Made by a program: the position numbers and the translations under genes. Below, in pieces: positions 1 through 8,838 of a stretch of 19,669 nucleotides of DNA; within the stretch, counting starts at the first letter, position 1, and each line of letters starts with the position of its first letter. This stretch comes from CAWEHT01 sp963808455 (GTDB lineage: Bacteria > Chloroflexota > Anaerolineae > CG2-30-64-16). Below the pieces are notes generated by a model. That model was not told the origin of the DNA. It worked only from the letters and a program-made list of their open reading frames with translations, and searched no databases. The stretch is taken from assembly GCA_963808455.1 (NCBI GenBank), contig CAWEHT010000074.1, positions 1-19,669 of the forward strand. Reading direction: 5' to 3'.

Positions 1-1205
1 CTCATGACGGCGAGCACGCTCGCGTACTCGTAGGCGAGGCCCTCCAGCAGGGCGCGGTAGAAATGCTCCTTGCGGTGAAACCAGGAGTGTCCGAGCCACA
101 TGCCCCTGATCGCGGGGTCACTCGGATAGCCGCGGCCCCCGAAAAGGCCCAGCGCGATGAGACCCTCCGAGCCGGGAGGGACTGCCGCGGCCTTTGCGGC
201 CAGCAGGTCGAAGGCGGTGCCGCCCTTTTCTGACGCCTCGCGCTTTTCCTCGGCGCCGAAGGTGTCGGCAAACCAGGCGTCGGTGAGCCCGGAGCTGTTG
301 ATGAAAACGCTGGGGAGAAAAAGACCGGGGAGGGGCGAGGGGAGATTCTCGAGGGCCGGTGCGCGGTGTCGGGCACGTAGCGGTCGACGCAGAGGCTGAG
401 GGCGCCGAAGGAGGCCGACTCGTCGACGATCAGCCCCGGGGCGCACGAGGCCCGCGCCGAGGGTTCCCGCGGGCTTGTCCCCCGCGCCCGCGACGATGGG
501 GGTGCCCGCCAGGAGGCCGCATTCGAGGGCAGCCTCGTGGCTGAGCCCGCCGATCACCGCGTTGGAAGCGACGATCCTGGGCAGGCGTTTCGTGTCGATG
601 TCGAAACGTCCGCATATCTCCGTCGACCATGCGTCCCGCCCGATGTCGGCGACGCCGTGAAGTTCAGATAGGTGCGGTCGATGAAGGCGTCCCCGATCCC
701 GATGCCGCCGAGCTTCGCGGCGATGTACCCGCCGATGACGATGAACTTCGCCGCGCGCGCATAGGAGTCGGGGAAGCTCTTCCTCCACCACAGGATCTTG
801 GCGCCCAGCACGGGAAGGTTTGTGCCCGAGAGCGAGAGGATCGCCTTGTGCGCCGCCTGCTGCATGGCGACGGCGTGCGGCATGAATCGCGTGTCGGAGA
901 CGATCGACCATTCGGTGACGGGCCGCCAGTGCTCGTCGACACCCATGGCGCCGCCCATGGCCCCAGAGACGGCAATCGCCGCGACAGAGCTTCTGCCCGC
1001 ACCCGATTCGGCGACAGCCTCGCGAAGGGCGTCTCGCGCCAGGTCGTACAGCTCGTCGGGATCCTGGATGAACGTCCCGGGCTGTAGGCTGCGCCGAGGG
1101 GGCGCGTCGGACGGCGGTGGCCTTTTTTCCGCCCTCTTCGTCGTAGACCCCGACTTTGACGAAGCTGACCCCTGCATCAATGGCCATAAGATATCGTGTG
1201 CTCAT
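1..1205 (-). CDS. FGGY-family carbohydrate kinase (partial at 3' end, frameshifted)
   Basis: ATP-dependent sugar kinase of the FGGY family (xylulokinase, fuculokinase and relatives), expected to phosphorylate a ketose in the cytoplasm. The ATG at 1205 gives MSTRYLMAIDAGVSFVKVGV, the family's phosphate-1 loop with its catalytic-type Asp. Further in are the segments GTFIQDPDELYDLARDALRE, GGAMGVD, a mid-protein TPIVAGAGDKPAGTLGAGLV (the family's adenosine/phosphate motif) and a C-terminal GLFGGRGYPSDPAIRGMWLG. The reading frame changes at about 1085-1100, 655, 445 and 300-340, each time continuing the same family in another frame, so single-base indels are likely. The gene runs off the left edge, so the last part is missing. 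It diverges from the dehydrogenase at 1468 and has its own good promoter. The exact sugar cannot be told; the isomerase-like neighbours suggest a fucose/arabinose-type or related pathway. Confidence 0.85.
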   Translation of the reverse strand, partial: MSTRYLMAIDAGVSFVKVGVYDEEGGKKATAVRRAPSAQPTARDVHPGSRRAVRPGARRPSRGCRRIGCGQKLCRGDCRLWGHGRRHGCRRALAARHRMVDRLRHAIHAARRRHAAGGAQGDPLALGHKPSRAGRQDPVVEEELPRLLCARGEVHRHRRVHRREARRHRDRGRLHRPHLSELHGVADIGRDAWSTEICGRFDIDTKRLPRIVASNAVIGGLSHEAALECGLLAGTPIVAGAGDKPAGTLGAGLVRPGADRRRVGLLRRPQPLRRPLRARHRAPALENLPSPLPGLFLPSVFINSSGLTDAWFADTFGAEEKREASEKGGTAFDLLAAKAAAVPPGSEGLIALGLFGGRGYPSDPAIRGMWLGHSWFHRKEHFYRALLEGLAYEYASVLAVM

Positions 1206-1226
1206 AATGCTCTGCTAAGATGTATT

Positions 1227-1239
1227 GTGGACTATCCAC
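1227..1239. promoter_or_regulatory. Operator-like palindrome in kinase leader
   Basis: GTGGACTATCCAC has perfect 5-bp arms around a 3-nt centre. It lies just downstream of the predicted transcription start of the minus-strand kinase and about 22 nt before its ATG. That is a typical place for a repressor operator, or it could be a small leader hairpin. The binding protein is unknown and no regulator gene is visible nearby. Confidence 0.4.
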
Positions 1240-1249
1240 GCGAAGTTCA

Positions 1250-1278
1250 ATTCTACCCTGCCAGAGCTCAGTTGTCAA
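1250..1278 (-). promoter_or_regulatory. Sigma-70-type promoter for the sugar kinase
   Basis: On the minus strand, a perfect TTGACA (1278-1273) is followed by exactly 17 nt and TAGAAT (1255-1250). Transcription would start near 1243, giving a leader of about 38 nt before the ATG at 1205. The spacing and consensus match make this one of the two best promoters in the window. Confidence 0.75.
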
Positions 1279-1467
1279 CTTATCATAAATATCTGAAAAT
1301 AGAGATAATTACTTACATTAAAAATAGATAACTCATATGCGCCCAATGCTATACAAAAATTTATTGGACATTTGTTGAATCTTGTGGCATGGTGGATATG
1401 CCAGAATAATTCTAAATCATGTTGGAAGCGGCGCTGCCCTGGCGTCCAGGAGGACGATTTGGAAACC
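1279..1467. promoter_or_regulatory. AT-rich divergent regulatory region
   Basis: This stretch is strikingly AT-rich compared with the GC-rich coding DNA around it and has no plausible gene. It separates the divergent kinase and dehydrogenase. A TGGCAT-N7-ATGCCA inverted repeat at 1385-1403 is operator-like. TTGTGG at 1382-1387 with ATAATT about 18 nt downstream is a weak plus-strand promoter candidate. AGGAGG at 1448-1453 is the ribosome-binding site for the dehydrogenase. It sits 14 nt from the ATG at 1468 but only 5 nt from an in-frame TTG at 1459, so the TTG may be the real start. Confidence 0.5.
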
Positions 1468-2503
1468 ATGAATGCCGTCGTGTACTACGGAAAAGGCGAC
1501 GTTCGCTACGAGAGGACCCAGCTCCCCGCCTGCAGTCCCGGTGAGCTCAGGGTGAAAGTCGACGCGTGCGCCATCTGCGGTTCCGACTTCAAAACCTATC
1601 ATAATGGAAACCCCCGTATGAAGCCGCCCATCGTCATGGGCCACGAGTTCACGGACTCATCGAGACGATCGGGGACGGGGTCAAGGGATTCGCCCTCGGT
1701 GAGCGCATCGTCATGGCGACATCCATCTCCTGCGGCGAATGCGTATATTGCCGCAGGGGATGGAGCAATCTCTGCGTCAAGCTCGACCCGATGGGTTTCT
1801 CCTATCCCGGCGGCATGGCGGAGTACGTGATCGTTCCTGCCGTCGCGGTCCGCAACGGGCACGTCATCAAGGTGCCGGCGGGCATCGCCGCCGAGCATGC
1901 CGCGCTCGCCGAGCCGGTGAGCTGTGCCGTGAACAGCGTCGAGAACTGCCGCATCAGCGGCGGTGAAACGGTCGTGATCGTCGGTGCCGGTCCGCTGGGG
2001 ATCCTCAACATGCACGTGGCGCGCAAGCGCGGGGCGGCGAAGCTGATCCTCGCCCAGAGGGCGGGAAAGCGATTCATCCAGGCCGCTCCTTCCCCTGCGA
2101 CCGGCTGGTGAACACCACGACGGAAGACCTGGCCGCTGTCGTGCGATCCGAGACGGGCGGTGTCGGAGCCGACGTCGTCATCGTGGCCGCACCCGATGCC
2201 GCGGCGCAGCAACAGTCCCTGGACCTCGTGCGCAAGCGCGGCGTCGTCTGCCTGTTCGCCTCCCTGCCCGCGGGGGCGAGCATGCTTTCCCTGGACAGCA
2301 GGAAGATCCATTACAACGAGCTGTCCGTGTGCGGTGCAAGCGATTCCACGCCCGCGCAGGTGCGGAAGGCGGTGGCGCTCCTGGCCGAGCCCGATTTCCC
2401 CGGCTGCAAGCTCGCCGATCCCCTCATGAAGCTCGCCGATATGCAGAAGGCGCTCGCGGTCATGGCGGCCCGTGACGGCATGAGGGTCGTTCTGCGGCCA
2501 TAG
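1468..2503 (+). CDS. Zinc-dependent medium-chain alcohol/polyol dehydrogenase (two frameshifts)
   Basis: NAD(P)-dependent MDR-family dehydrogenase of the sorbitol/threonine dehydrogenase type, which oxidises a secondary alcohol of a sugar or polyol. Seen in order: the catalytic-zinc Cys in ACAICGSD, the GHE motif (MGHEF), the four structural-zinc cysteines in CGECVYCRRGWSNLC, then a Rossmann loop VVIVGAGPLGILN. The C-terminus ends QKALAVMAARDGMRVVLRP. One base seems missing at about 1653 (HEFT-GLIETIGDGVKGFALG needs a frame change) and another frame change lies at about 2080-2100, between KLILAQRAGKRFIQA and CDRLVNTTTED. Corrected length is about 345 residues, normal for the family. It shares the divergent promoter region with the kinase, so both probably serve the same catabolic pathway. 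The substrate is not determined by the sequence. Confidence 0.88.
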
Positions 2504-2524
2504 CGGGCGCCGTGCGGCGCCCGC
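2503..2524. terminator. Bidirectional hairpin between convergent genes
   Basis: GCGGGCGCC-GTGC-GGCGCCCGC is a perfect 9-bp stem with a 4-nt loop. It starts on the last base of the dehydrogenase stop codon and lies before the end of the convergent gene at 2552. There is no clear T-run, so it may act as a hairpin-only or rho-assisted terminator. Confidence 0.6.
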
Positions 2525-2551
2525 ATTCCGCCGTCCACGGGCCGCGCCTCT

Positions 2552-3692
2552 TCAGTCCTTCAGGGCATCGACGCGGCAGCGCACGTCGATCCGTTCTCCC
2601 CCGCGTCCCACGATCGTGATCGTGGCTGCGTCCTTGCGCACGATGTCCGTCACCCCGGCGAAGTCCTTCGCGACCGGGATCGTCCCCGTGATGAGACGGA
2701 AATCCTGGGGCACGTCCCTGCGGAACTGGATGAATGTCGGGTATCCCTTCAGCGCGAGATGGTTGGGCTCGATGCTCGGTTTCAGCCCCATCCAGAAGTA
2801 GCCGGTGATCTCCTCGGTGCCGAGCACACTCGTGGCGCGGCCGTTGAATGGCGCCGAGTAGCGCCCGCCGTCGCACATCCAGAATATCGTCTCCGAGAAC
2901 ACGCGGGGGTCCTTGAGCTGGAAGTACAGAAGCCCCTTTTCCGGCGATCGTCACCGCGGTGAAGGTGAAATCCCGTGACGGGTCGTTCACGTACAGGACC
3001 CCGTCCTCGTGACCGCGGCGAACAGGGTAGCGGCTCACGTCGGCGAATCCGCCGTACACCGTCGGCACCTTCGGTACGATCGGTGACGGGCACGTTCGGC
3101 ACCAGGAGCCCGTATCCCTTGTTCTCGGGGATGTCCACGGGCACGGGAAGGGTGAAGCCGGCGCAGGGGAGGGGAGAGATCGACGATTGCCGAGCCCGGC
3201 GCCTCGGGGCATTGGAGCGTGGGATGGTGGGCCACGGGCGACTTCATGTCCAGGCCGCGAACGACGTGGCGCTGGTAGATGACGGGCTCCCCGTCCGCGA
3301 CGCGGACCGTCTTCTCCACCTCGCTTCCCGGCTCGTCGAGGTCCATGCGCACCACGAGGCTGGTTTCGCCCTTCTTCTCCTCGAAGCGAACGGACTCCCA
3401 GCAATCGTTGGCGGTTCGTCCGTGCAGGAGGTACTTCCTTCCGCCCACCGGGCTCGACATTGGAGCCGAAGGGAAGACAGAAGAAATCCCCGCGCAGCAG
3501 GCGCATGATCCAGTCCGTGTCCTCGACCCAGGGCTCCCGCCACCACGGCGAGGTGTAGAAGGGAGCCAGCGGACGTCCCTTGCCTTCGAACTCGGCGGTC
3601 ATGTGCCCGCCCTGGACGGTCACGAATGCCTGCACCGTGTCGCTTGCCACCGCGTAGCAGGGCTGCCCGCAGATCGCTTTCATCCCTTTCAT
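2552..3692 (-). CDS. Hypothetical protein, probably galactose-mutarotase-like fold (frameshifted)
   Basis: About 380 residues when the frames are joined. I recognise no precise family. The N-terminus reads MKGMKAICGQPCYAVASD, then AFVTVQGGHMTAEF and PFYTSPWWREPW, then KSPVAHHPTL, VPVDIPENKGYGLLVPNVP, and near the C-terminus FWMCDGGRYSAPFNGRATSV and TEEITGYFWMGLKPS. The HH-containing segment and the beta-rich pattern resemble aldose-1-epimerase/mutarotase-like sugar-binding proteins, which suits a sugar operon, but this is inference. Frame changes lie at about 3450, 3170, 3080 and 2945. The start at 3692 has AAGGAGG 4 nt upstream; a second in-frame ATG at 3683 has the same site at 13 nt. It begins 22 nt after the isomerase-like gene ends, so the two are probably cotranscribed. 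Confidence 0.6.
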
Positions 3693-3714
3693 GATGCCTC
3701 CTTGCACGGGAAAC

Positions 3715-5128
3715 TCAGCCGACGACGAGCCTCATTCCCAGATACTTGCACGCTTCCCTCATCCGCGGCCCCAGCTCGGCGTGCACGATGCTGACGTGAT
3801 GAACGAAACCTTCCTCGACGACCGTGCGCAGCATGCGCTCGCGGTCCTCGACAGCCACCCAACCCCACGAGCCGCGCATGCGGTCATTGCCGGCGACCAT
3901 GGTCCCGTCGACGTGCAGCAGCCTGAACTCCCCATGGTGCTCCGCGGATCCTGTTGGCCAAGACGGGTCCCGGCGCAATGACCAGCTCCTGATAGATTGC
4001 AGGGCTCCCGGCGAATCTCCTCCTCGTAGGAGCAGTAACCCCTCGGTAACTGCGGGCAGGGCTCGCCCTCTGCCGCGAGCTCTGCCTGCGCGTTCCCGCA
4101 GTGCCAGGCCAGGAAGAGATTGCGCTCCTCGGGATGGAGCATGAGGATGTCGGCGGGCCAGGGCACGCTGCCGTCATCCGCAATCCAATTCCTGCAGCAG
4201 CAGCGAAAAGGAACGCCCAGGGGGCGCTCCCTCTTCGCAGGCAACCGGGATGCCCAGGCTGGTCTCAAACGCGCCCGTTGGTGAGACAGGGCGTGAGCCC
4301 GATCCGTTCCTGGATGGCGGACCAGCACTGGATGGTCAGGGCATCCGAGCCGGGCATTCCTCGGCGTAGCGGAGCATCGTGAGCTCCAGCTTCGCGAGCT
4401 TTGCGAGCTCCGCGGCGCCAGCAGCCGGGGAGAGCCCCCTGGATCTCCTTCACGATGCGGGAGACCTGCGCGTCGTTGTCGGAGATGCCGGCAATCTGGT
4501 GCTCGAGATCGATCAGGTTCAACGGCACGGTTTTCGCGCCATACCTTTCGAGGAGAAGTCCCTCGTTGAAGATGCAGACCTCGAAGTCGTAGGCCGGAAG
4601 CCGATCATGCCGATCCGCGCGCCCCTGAACTTCCGCACGGCATGGCACACCCGGGCAAAGGAGAGCAGCTGATCGCGGAGCGCGGCGTCCTCGGGGTCGC
4701 ATACGCCGGCGAATGTGAAGGGGACGTTCCGCTTGTGAAGGCCGTAGGAGATCGGCAGCATGCCGCCCAGCGACGCGCCCTGGAGGAACCCGCCCTCTCC
4801 GGCACGGGCTCCTTCATGGCCACGAGGAGCACCGGCAGGCCCTTGAAGCGCTCCACGATGGCGAGAGCCGATTTCTCATCGCCATAGCCCAGGACGCCGA
4901 GAACGATCCCGTCGTACTGCCTTTCTCGAAGAGCTCGATCGTGGCCCGGGCATCCCGTCCATTTGAGATCACCAGGCCGCCGTCAGTGGTTTCCTCGGTC
5001 GGGGCGACACTGTAGACACCGGGCAGATCGCCGAAGGCGCGCAGAAGCCGCGCCCTGCGATCGATGGAAAAGTTCCGGTCCATGACGGGCCGGTGTGCGG
5101 GGATCAGTCCCAGTCGTAGTGCTGCCAT
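3715..5128 (-). CDS. L-fucose/arabinose isomerase-like protein (frameshifted)
   Basis: Fucose/arabinose isomerase superfamily protein, expected to convert an aldose to a ketose using a divalent metal in the cytoplasm. The ATG at 5128 gives MAALRLGLIPAHRPVMDRNF, preceded by a GGGAGAG site. Further segments are DGIVLGVLGYGDEKSA, GASLGGMLPISYGLHKRNV, RGARIGMIGFR, the central TNGRV and GIPVACE, then HPEERNLFLAWHCGNAQAE. These match the family's substrate- and metal-binding region. The C-terminal domain ends EACKYLGMRLVVG. Frame changes are at about 4920, 4800, 4600, 4430, 4265, 4180, 4000 and 3960. Corrected length is about 470 residues, as usual. The start is 13 nt after the stop of the preceding isomerase-like gene, so translation is probably coupled. 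It may be a true isomerase or one of the many 'fucose isomerase-like' proteins of unknown substrate. Confidence 0.8.
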
Positions 5129-5141
5129 GTCTCTCTCCCTC

Positions 5142-5656
5142 TCAGAGCGATGCGCGCTGATCCAGATAGCGGCGCATGCTTTCGTTGCTGTCGCAGCGCA
5201 CGACGGAAATCCCCGCACTGCGACAGAAGACCTCGACCTCGGCCGTCACGTCCCCGTCCGTCAAGCAGCCGTGATTCGATGGGGAGGTCGCATACAGAAG
5301 GTACGGGTCGGTCCCGAAAGCGATCTGCGTCTGGGGCCATCCCGTGGCGCGATCGATCTTCCGCGCATCCCGGGGGACCTCGCCGGCTCCCAGGTACATG
5401 AAGTAGCGGCCCCTCGACCCGGAAGAGACGGGCGTAGGTGACCTTCCCGGGGGGGGTCACGGAGAATACCGAGCTGCCCGATTTCCCGTGCAGCTGGGGC
5501 TCGAGGCTGACATGCGCAAGGGTCTTCCGGGGGTCCGATGACCTGCCCGCCCACCACACGGAAGAGGATCCGCAGTTGGACAGGAGCATCGAGTGCTCGC
5601 GGAACCAGATCGTATCGCCGAAGAGGGGAGGCACCGCAGGGTTGATCTGGTGCAGC
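5142..5656 (-). CDS. Fucose-isomerase-like protein, C-terminal part only (5' truncated at junction)
   Basis: This is the C-terminal domain of a second protein of the fucose isomerase superfamily. The visible part reads LHQINPAVPPLFGDTIWFRE, then LLSNCGSSSVWWAG (the family's NCG region), then GKVTYARLFRVEG and, after one frame change at about 5410, RYFMYLGAGEV and a tail ending ESMRRYLDQRASL. The frame change is explained by an extra G in a GGGG run. The N-terminal two-thirds are absent. The sequence stops being isomerase-like at about 5656, where PadR coding begins on the other strand. It lies directly upstream of the other isomerase-like gene in the same operon, so this locus has two paralogues in tandem. 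Confidence 0.7.
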
Positions 5657-5668
5657 ACGGCCCGACCG
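5645..5668. other. Junction joining two 5'-truncated genes
   Basis: Left of this point the minus strand encodes an isomerase-like protein whose N-terminal part is missing. Right of it the plus strand encodes a PadR regulator whose N-terminal winged-helix domain is missing. Two divergent genes losing their 5' ends at one point, with no promoter or intergenic DNA between them, indicates a deletion/rearrangement or an assembly misjoin. The density of frameshifts and the presence of GGATCC sites also change here. Confidence 0.7.
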
Positions 5669-6029
5669 CAAGGTCTATCACATCACGGATGCCGGGCGCG
5701 CCGAGCTGCACGGCTGGCTGGCGTCCCCGCTGCCCCATGCCGGCCACCGCAGCGTGCAGCTGGTGCAGGTCTTCTTCTCTGGGCAGCTCACCAACCAGGA
5801 GATCCTGGCAATTTTCGAGCGAGCCGCCGAGCAGGTCCGGGCGACGCTGGAGCGCTATCGGCAGATACCCCGCGATTCGGCCGCCTACGCCAGCGTGGTC
5901 GGGTCGCCCCGCGAGCTGTATTGCTGGCTCCTGACGCTCGATGCCGGGGTGGCGACCGGCGAGAGCGAGCTCGCCTGGCTCGAAGGCGTGATCGCGCGGA
6001 TCAAGAAGGGCGAGATACCCGACCGGTAG
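5658..6029 (+). CDS. PadR-family transcriptional regulator, C-terminal part (5' truncated)
   Basis: The frame is open from 5646 and becomes PadR-like at RPDRKVYHITDAGRAELHGW, the wing of the PadR winged helix. A long helical C-terminal domain follows (VQLVQVFFSGQLTNQEI, then FERAAEQVRATLERYRQI, ending IARIKKGEIPDR), matching the PadR C-terminal dimerisation domain. The first 50-60 residues with the recognition helix are missing and no start codon is present, so as assembled this is a fragment. It ends 28 nt before the oxidoreductase, which it probably regulated in an operon. PadR proteins are usually repressors responding to small aromatic or toxic compounds; the ligand here is unknown. Confidence 0.8.
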   Translation, partial: RPDRKVYHITDAGRAELHGWLASPLPHAGHRSVQLVQVFFSGQLTNQEILAIFERAAEQVRATLERYRQIPRDSAAYASVVGSPRELYCWLLTLDAGVATGESELAWLEGVIARIKKGEIPDR

Positions 6030-6057
6030 CTTACGATCTAAGGCAAGGAGGATCACC

Positions 6058-7599
6058 ATGGCAGACAACTCTCTCATCATCATCGGCGCCGGCATCGCCG
6101 GCCTCGCAGCGGGCTGCTACGGCCAGATGAACGGCTACCAGACGGCCATCTACGAGATGCACACGAAGCCGGGCGGGCTGTGCACGGCGTGGCAGCGCCA
6201 GGGCTACACTTTCGACGGCTGCATCCACTGGCTGATGGGCACCTCGCCACAGTTGACCTTCTACAAGGTCTGGGATGAACTGGGCGCCTTCCAGGGCCAC
6301 CGCCCGATCACGCACGAGGAATTCGTGCGCATCGCCGGGCCGGACGGGCAGGCGCTGGTGATCTACACGCAGATCGACCGGCTGGAGCGGCACCTGAAGG
6401 AGCTCAGCCCGGCCGACGCGCCGGTGATCGACGAGTTCATCGAGGGCATGCGCCTCTTCAGCACGTTCGACGGGCCGCCCACGACGCCGCGCGAGCTGAT
6501 GACCGCCGAGGAAGGGGCGCGGATGATGGCCCGGCTGGGGCCCTACCTGCCGGCGATGGACAAATGGCTGAAGGTCAGCGCGGGCGAGTTCGCCGCCCGC
6601 TTCCAGGACCCCTTCCTGCGCCGGGCCTTCCCGCTGGTTTTCGGCCCGCAGGCGCCGATGTTCCTCTACTTCCTGTTCCTCGCCGGCATGGACCACGGCG
6701 ACGGCGGCTACCCCGTGGGCGGCTCGCTGGAGTTCGCTCGGGCCATCGAGCGGCGCTACCTGCAGCTCGGCGGCGAGATCCACTATGACTGCCGGGTGAC
6801 GAAGATCCTGGTCGAGGCAGGGACGGGGCCGGACGGGCAGGCGCAGGCGTGTGCCGCCGGCATCCTGTTGGCGGACGGCACCGAACGCCGCGCGGACACG
6901 ATCGTCTCGGCCGCCGATGGGCGCACGACGCTCTTCGAGATGCTGGACGGCAAATACCTCTCGGACGAGTTCCGGGGCTACTACCGCGACCTGCCCGTGT
7001 ACACGCCCGTCGTGCAGATCTCCCTGGGCATCCGGCGTGACCTGTCGGCCGAGCCGCACGCGGTCACTTACCTGCTGGAGCCGCCCGTGACGATCGCCGG
7101 CGAGGCCCGCGAAACCCTGCCGATCCGCCACTACTGTTACGATCCCTCGCTCGCCCCGGCCGGGGGATCGGTGGTGGAAGTCTTCCTGGGCTCGAGCCAC
7201 GACTACTGGAAGGGCGTCGCCGAGGACCGCGAGCGCTACGAGGCCGAGAAGCAGCAGGCCGCCACGGCGGTCATCGGCCAGCTCGAAAGGCTCTATCCCG
7301 GCATCACGGCGGACATCGAGGTGGTTGACGTGGCGACGCCGCTGACCACCGAGCGGTACACGGGCAACTGGCAGGGATCGATCCAGGGCTGGAACCCCAT
7401 CGGCAAGAACATGGCCGAGCTGATGATGCGCGGGATGAGCAAGACGCTGACCGGGCTGGAAGAGTTCTACATGATCGGGCAGTGGGTCGAGCCGGGCGGC
7501 GGCCTGCCGGCGGTGGGCCCTTCGGGGCGCAAACTGATCCAGATCCTGTGCCACCGCGACGGCAAGCCCTTCGTGGCCGGGGTGCCGGTTAGCGTGTGA
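6058..7599 (+). CDS. NAD(P)/FAD-dependent oxidoreductase, CrtI/phytoene-desaturase-like
   Basis: A complete 513-residue flavoprotein. The N-terminal FAD-binding Rossmann motif is LIIIGAGIAGLAAG (GxGxxG at residues 10-15), followed about 17 residues later by the ribose-binding acidic residue in YEMHTKPGGLCTAW. It continues with GYTFDGCIHWLMG, typical of the amine-oxidase/CrtI group. The C-terminus has FYMIGQWVEPGGGLPAV and SGRKLIQILC, the second FAD-contact region of carotenoid desaturase/isomerase-like enzymes. AAGGAGG at 6045-6051 is 6 nt before the ATG. It follows the PadR fragment directly. There are no frameshifts. No carotenoid genes are nearby, so the substrate is unknown; many members of this group act on polyisoprenoids or other lipids. 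Confidence 0.85.
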   Translation: MADNSLIIIGAGIAGLAAGCYGQMNGYQTAIYEMHTKPGGLCTAWQRQGYTFDGCIHWLMGTSPQLTFYKVWDELGAFQGHRPITHEEFVRIAGPDGQALVIYTQIDRLERHLKELSPADAPVIDEFIEGMRLFSTFDGPPTTPRELMTAEEGARMMARLGPYLPAMDKWLKVSAGEFAARFQDPFLRRAFPLVFGPQAPMFLYFLFLAGMDHGDGGYPVGGSLEFARAIERRYLQLGGEIHYDCRVTKILVEAGTGPDGQAQACAAGILLADGTERRADTIVSAADGRTTLFEMLDGKYLSDEFRGYYRDLPVYTPVVQISLGIRRDLSAEPHAVTYLLEPPVTIAGEARETLPIRHYCYDPSLAPAGGSVVEVFLGSSHDYWKGVAEDRERYEAEKQQAATAVIGQLERLYPGITADIEVVDVATPLTTERYTGNWQGSIQGWNPIGKNMAELMMRGMSKTLTGLEEFYMIGQWVEPGGGLPAVGPSGRKLIQILCHRDGKPFVAGVPVSV

Positions 7600-7668
7600 G
7601 GACGTCGCGCCGGCGCCCTGATCCGCGTCTACCTGGGCCACCTGGCGCGGCCCTGGGCGCTCATTCGA

Positions 7669-7758
7669 ACAGGATGGACAGGATGGGCCGGATAGACAGG
7701 ATGTTTTTTGGGCCTCATCCTGTCCATCCCGCCGAATCCTGTACATCCTGTGATGGCG
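7669..7758. repeat. Palindromic dispersed repeat, ACAGGATGGACAGGATG type
   Basis: GGATGGACAGGATG (7672-7685) is repeated nearly exactly at 7690-7703 (GGATAGACAGGATG). It is also present as a perfect 14-bp inverted copy, CATCCTGTCCATCC, at 7716-7729, followed by further degenerate ATCCTGT units to about 7752. The arms can form a long hairpin around a T-run. It lies about 70 nt past the oxidoreductase stop, so it may also end that transcript. Related units occur inside gltB near 18376-18510, which marks this as a dispersed element and not a local hairpin. Confidence 0.8.
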
Positions 7759-7759
7759 G

Positions 7760-7895
7760 CGCGTCCCCGCGGCACGCGGCCCCCGCAGCGGTTGCCGCGG
7801 TCGGGGGCAGGCGCCCGTGAGCGGCGAGAAGAAGGCGCGTATGCCCGGGTCGTGGTACAATCTCATTCGATGCAAGTTCAGTTCCGGGTAGAAGC
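7760..7895 (+). promoter_or_regulatory. Upstream region of the first methyltransferase, weak promoter
   Basis: GC-rich non-coding DNA with no convincing gene. TACAAT at 7856-7861 is a reasonable -10 element, but I see no good -35 at the right distance. The GTG start at 7896 has only a weak GGGTAG-like site before it. An in-frame ATG at 7926 has none. Confidence 0.3.
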
Positions 7896-8838
7896 GTGAC
7901 CAGTAAGCCCGATCTTCTCAACGCCATGACTCAGTCTCTGCTTCCCGACAGCGTGAGGCTCGCCGTGCTGGCCCACGCCCGCGCCGTTCCTGACGACGTC
8001 GCGGGGAATTCTGTTCCGCGCCGACTGCCTGGATGTCCTGCCCCACATTGCGACCCAGTCCGTTCACTGTGTCTTTGCTGACCCTCCGTTCAACCTGGGC
8101 AAGGACTACGACAATGGCCTTTCCGACAACCTGGACGGCCATCGGTACCTGGAGTGGTGCCGCGAGTGGCTCACGGAGTGCATCCGTGTGCTGGTGCCAG
8201 GCGGCAGCCTGTTTGTGTACAACCTTCCCCGGTGGCTGATTCCCATCGGCAGCTTCCTCATCGACCGCCAGATGGTGTTCCGGCATTGGATCGCCGTCAC
8301 GATGAAAAATACGTTTCCGCGCGGTAAATCACTCTATCCCGCTCATTACGGGATTCTGTATTACACGAAGGGCGTGCCGCGCGTCTTCAATAAGCTGCGC
8401 GTACCCATCCCGACCTGCCGGCACTGCGGTCAGGAACTGCACGATTATGGAGGGCACCGCGGCAAGCTAAACGCAGAGGGGCTGAATCTTACCGACTTCT
8501 GGGAAGACACCTCGCCGGTGCGTCACCGCAAGTTCAAGACGCGCGTGGCAAACGAACTCAAGCCTGTGATCCCCGAGCGCGCGATCCTGATGTTGACAGC
8601 GCCGGGAGACACGGTCCTGGACCCTTTCGGGGGCGGGGGCAGCACCTATCAGATGGCAGAAAAGCACGATCGGAGATGGATCGGTATGGAAATAGGTCCT
8701 TGCGAGCCCGTGGCCGAGCGGTTGCTTTACATGACGGGCATCAAGGTCGGGGAGCTATGCCCCGACGAATTGCTTGCCAGCTTCGGCCTCAGCACACCCG
8801 CCGGGAGTAACCCCGCCGCGGAGGACCCCGCTCTCTAA
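7896..8838 (+). CDS. Site-specific DNA methyltransferase, DPPF type (beta class; one frameshift)
   Basis: Amino-methyltransferase of the N6-adenine/N4-cytosine family (PF01555 type), using S-adenosylmethionine to protect the recognition site. The catalytic motif IV comes first (ADPPFNLGKDYDNG, about residue 62). The SAM-binding motif I is C-terminal (VLDPFGGGGSTYQMAE, about residue 244), which is the beta-class order. In between are YLEWCREWLTECIRVLVPGG and a CRHCGQ pair. DPPF is more usual for adenine-N6 enzymes, but N4-cytosine is not excluded. One frame change at about 8004, in a GGGG run, links VRLAVLAHARAVPDDVAG to ILFRADCLDVLPHIA. Length is about 313 residues. It lies upstream of the controller and endonuclease genes in the same direction, so it is probably a cognate enzyme of this cassette. 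Confidence 0.88.

Noticed and set aside
6031..7875. A 614-codon open frame on the minus strand opposite the oxidoreductase
   Set aside because: It is an antisense shadow in GC-rich DNA: His/Arg/Gln-rich with no domain, while the plus strand has complete FAD-enzyme motifs.
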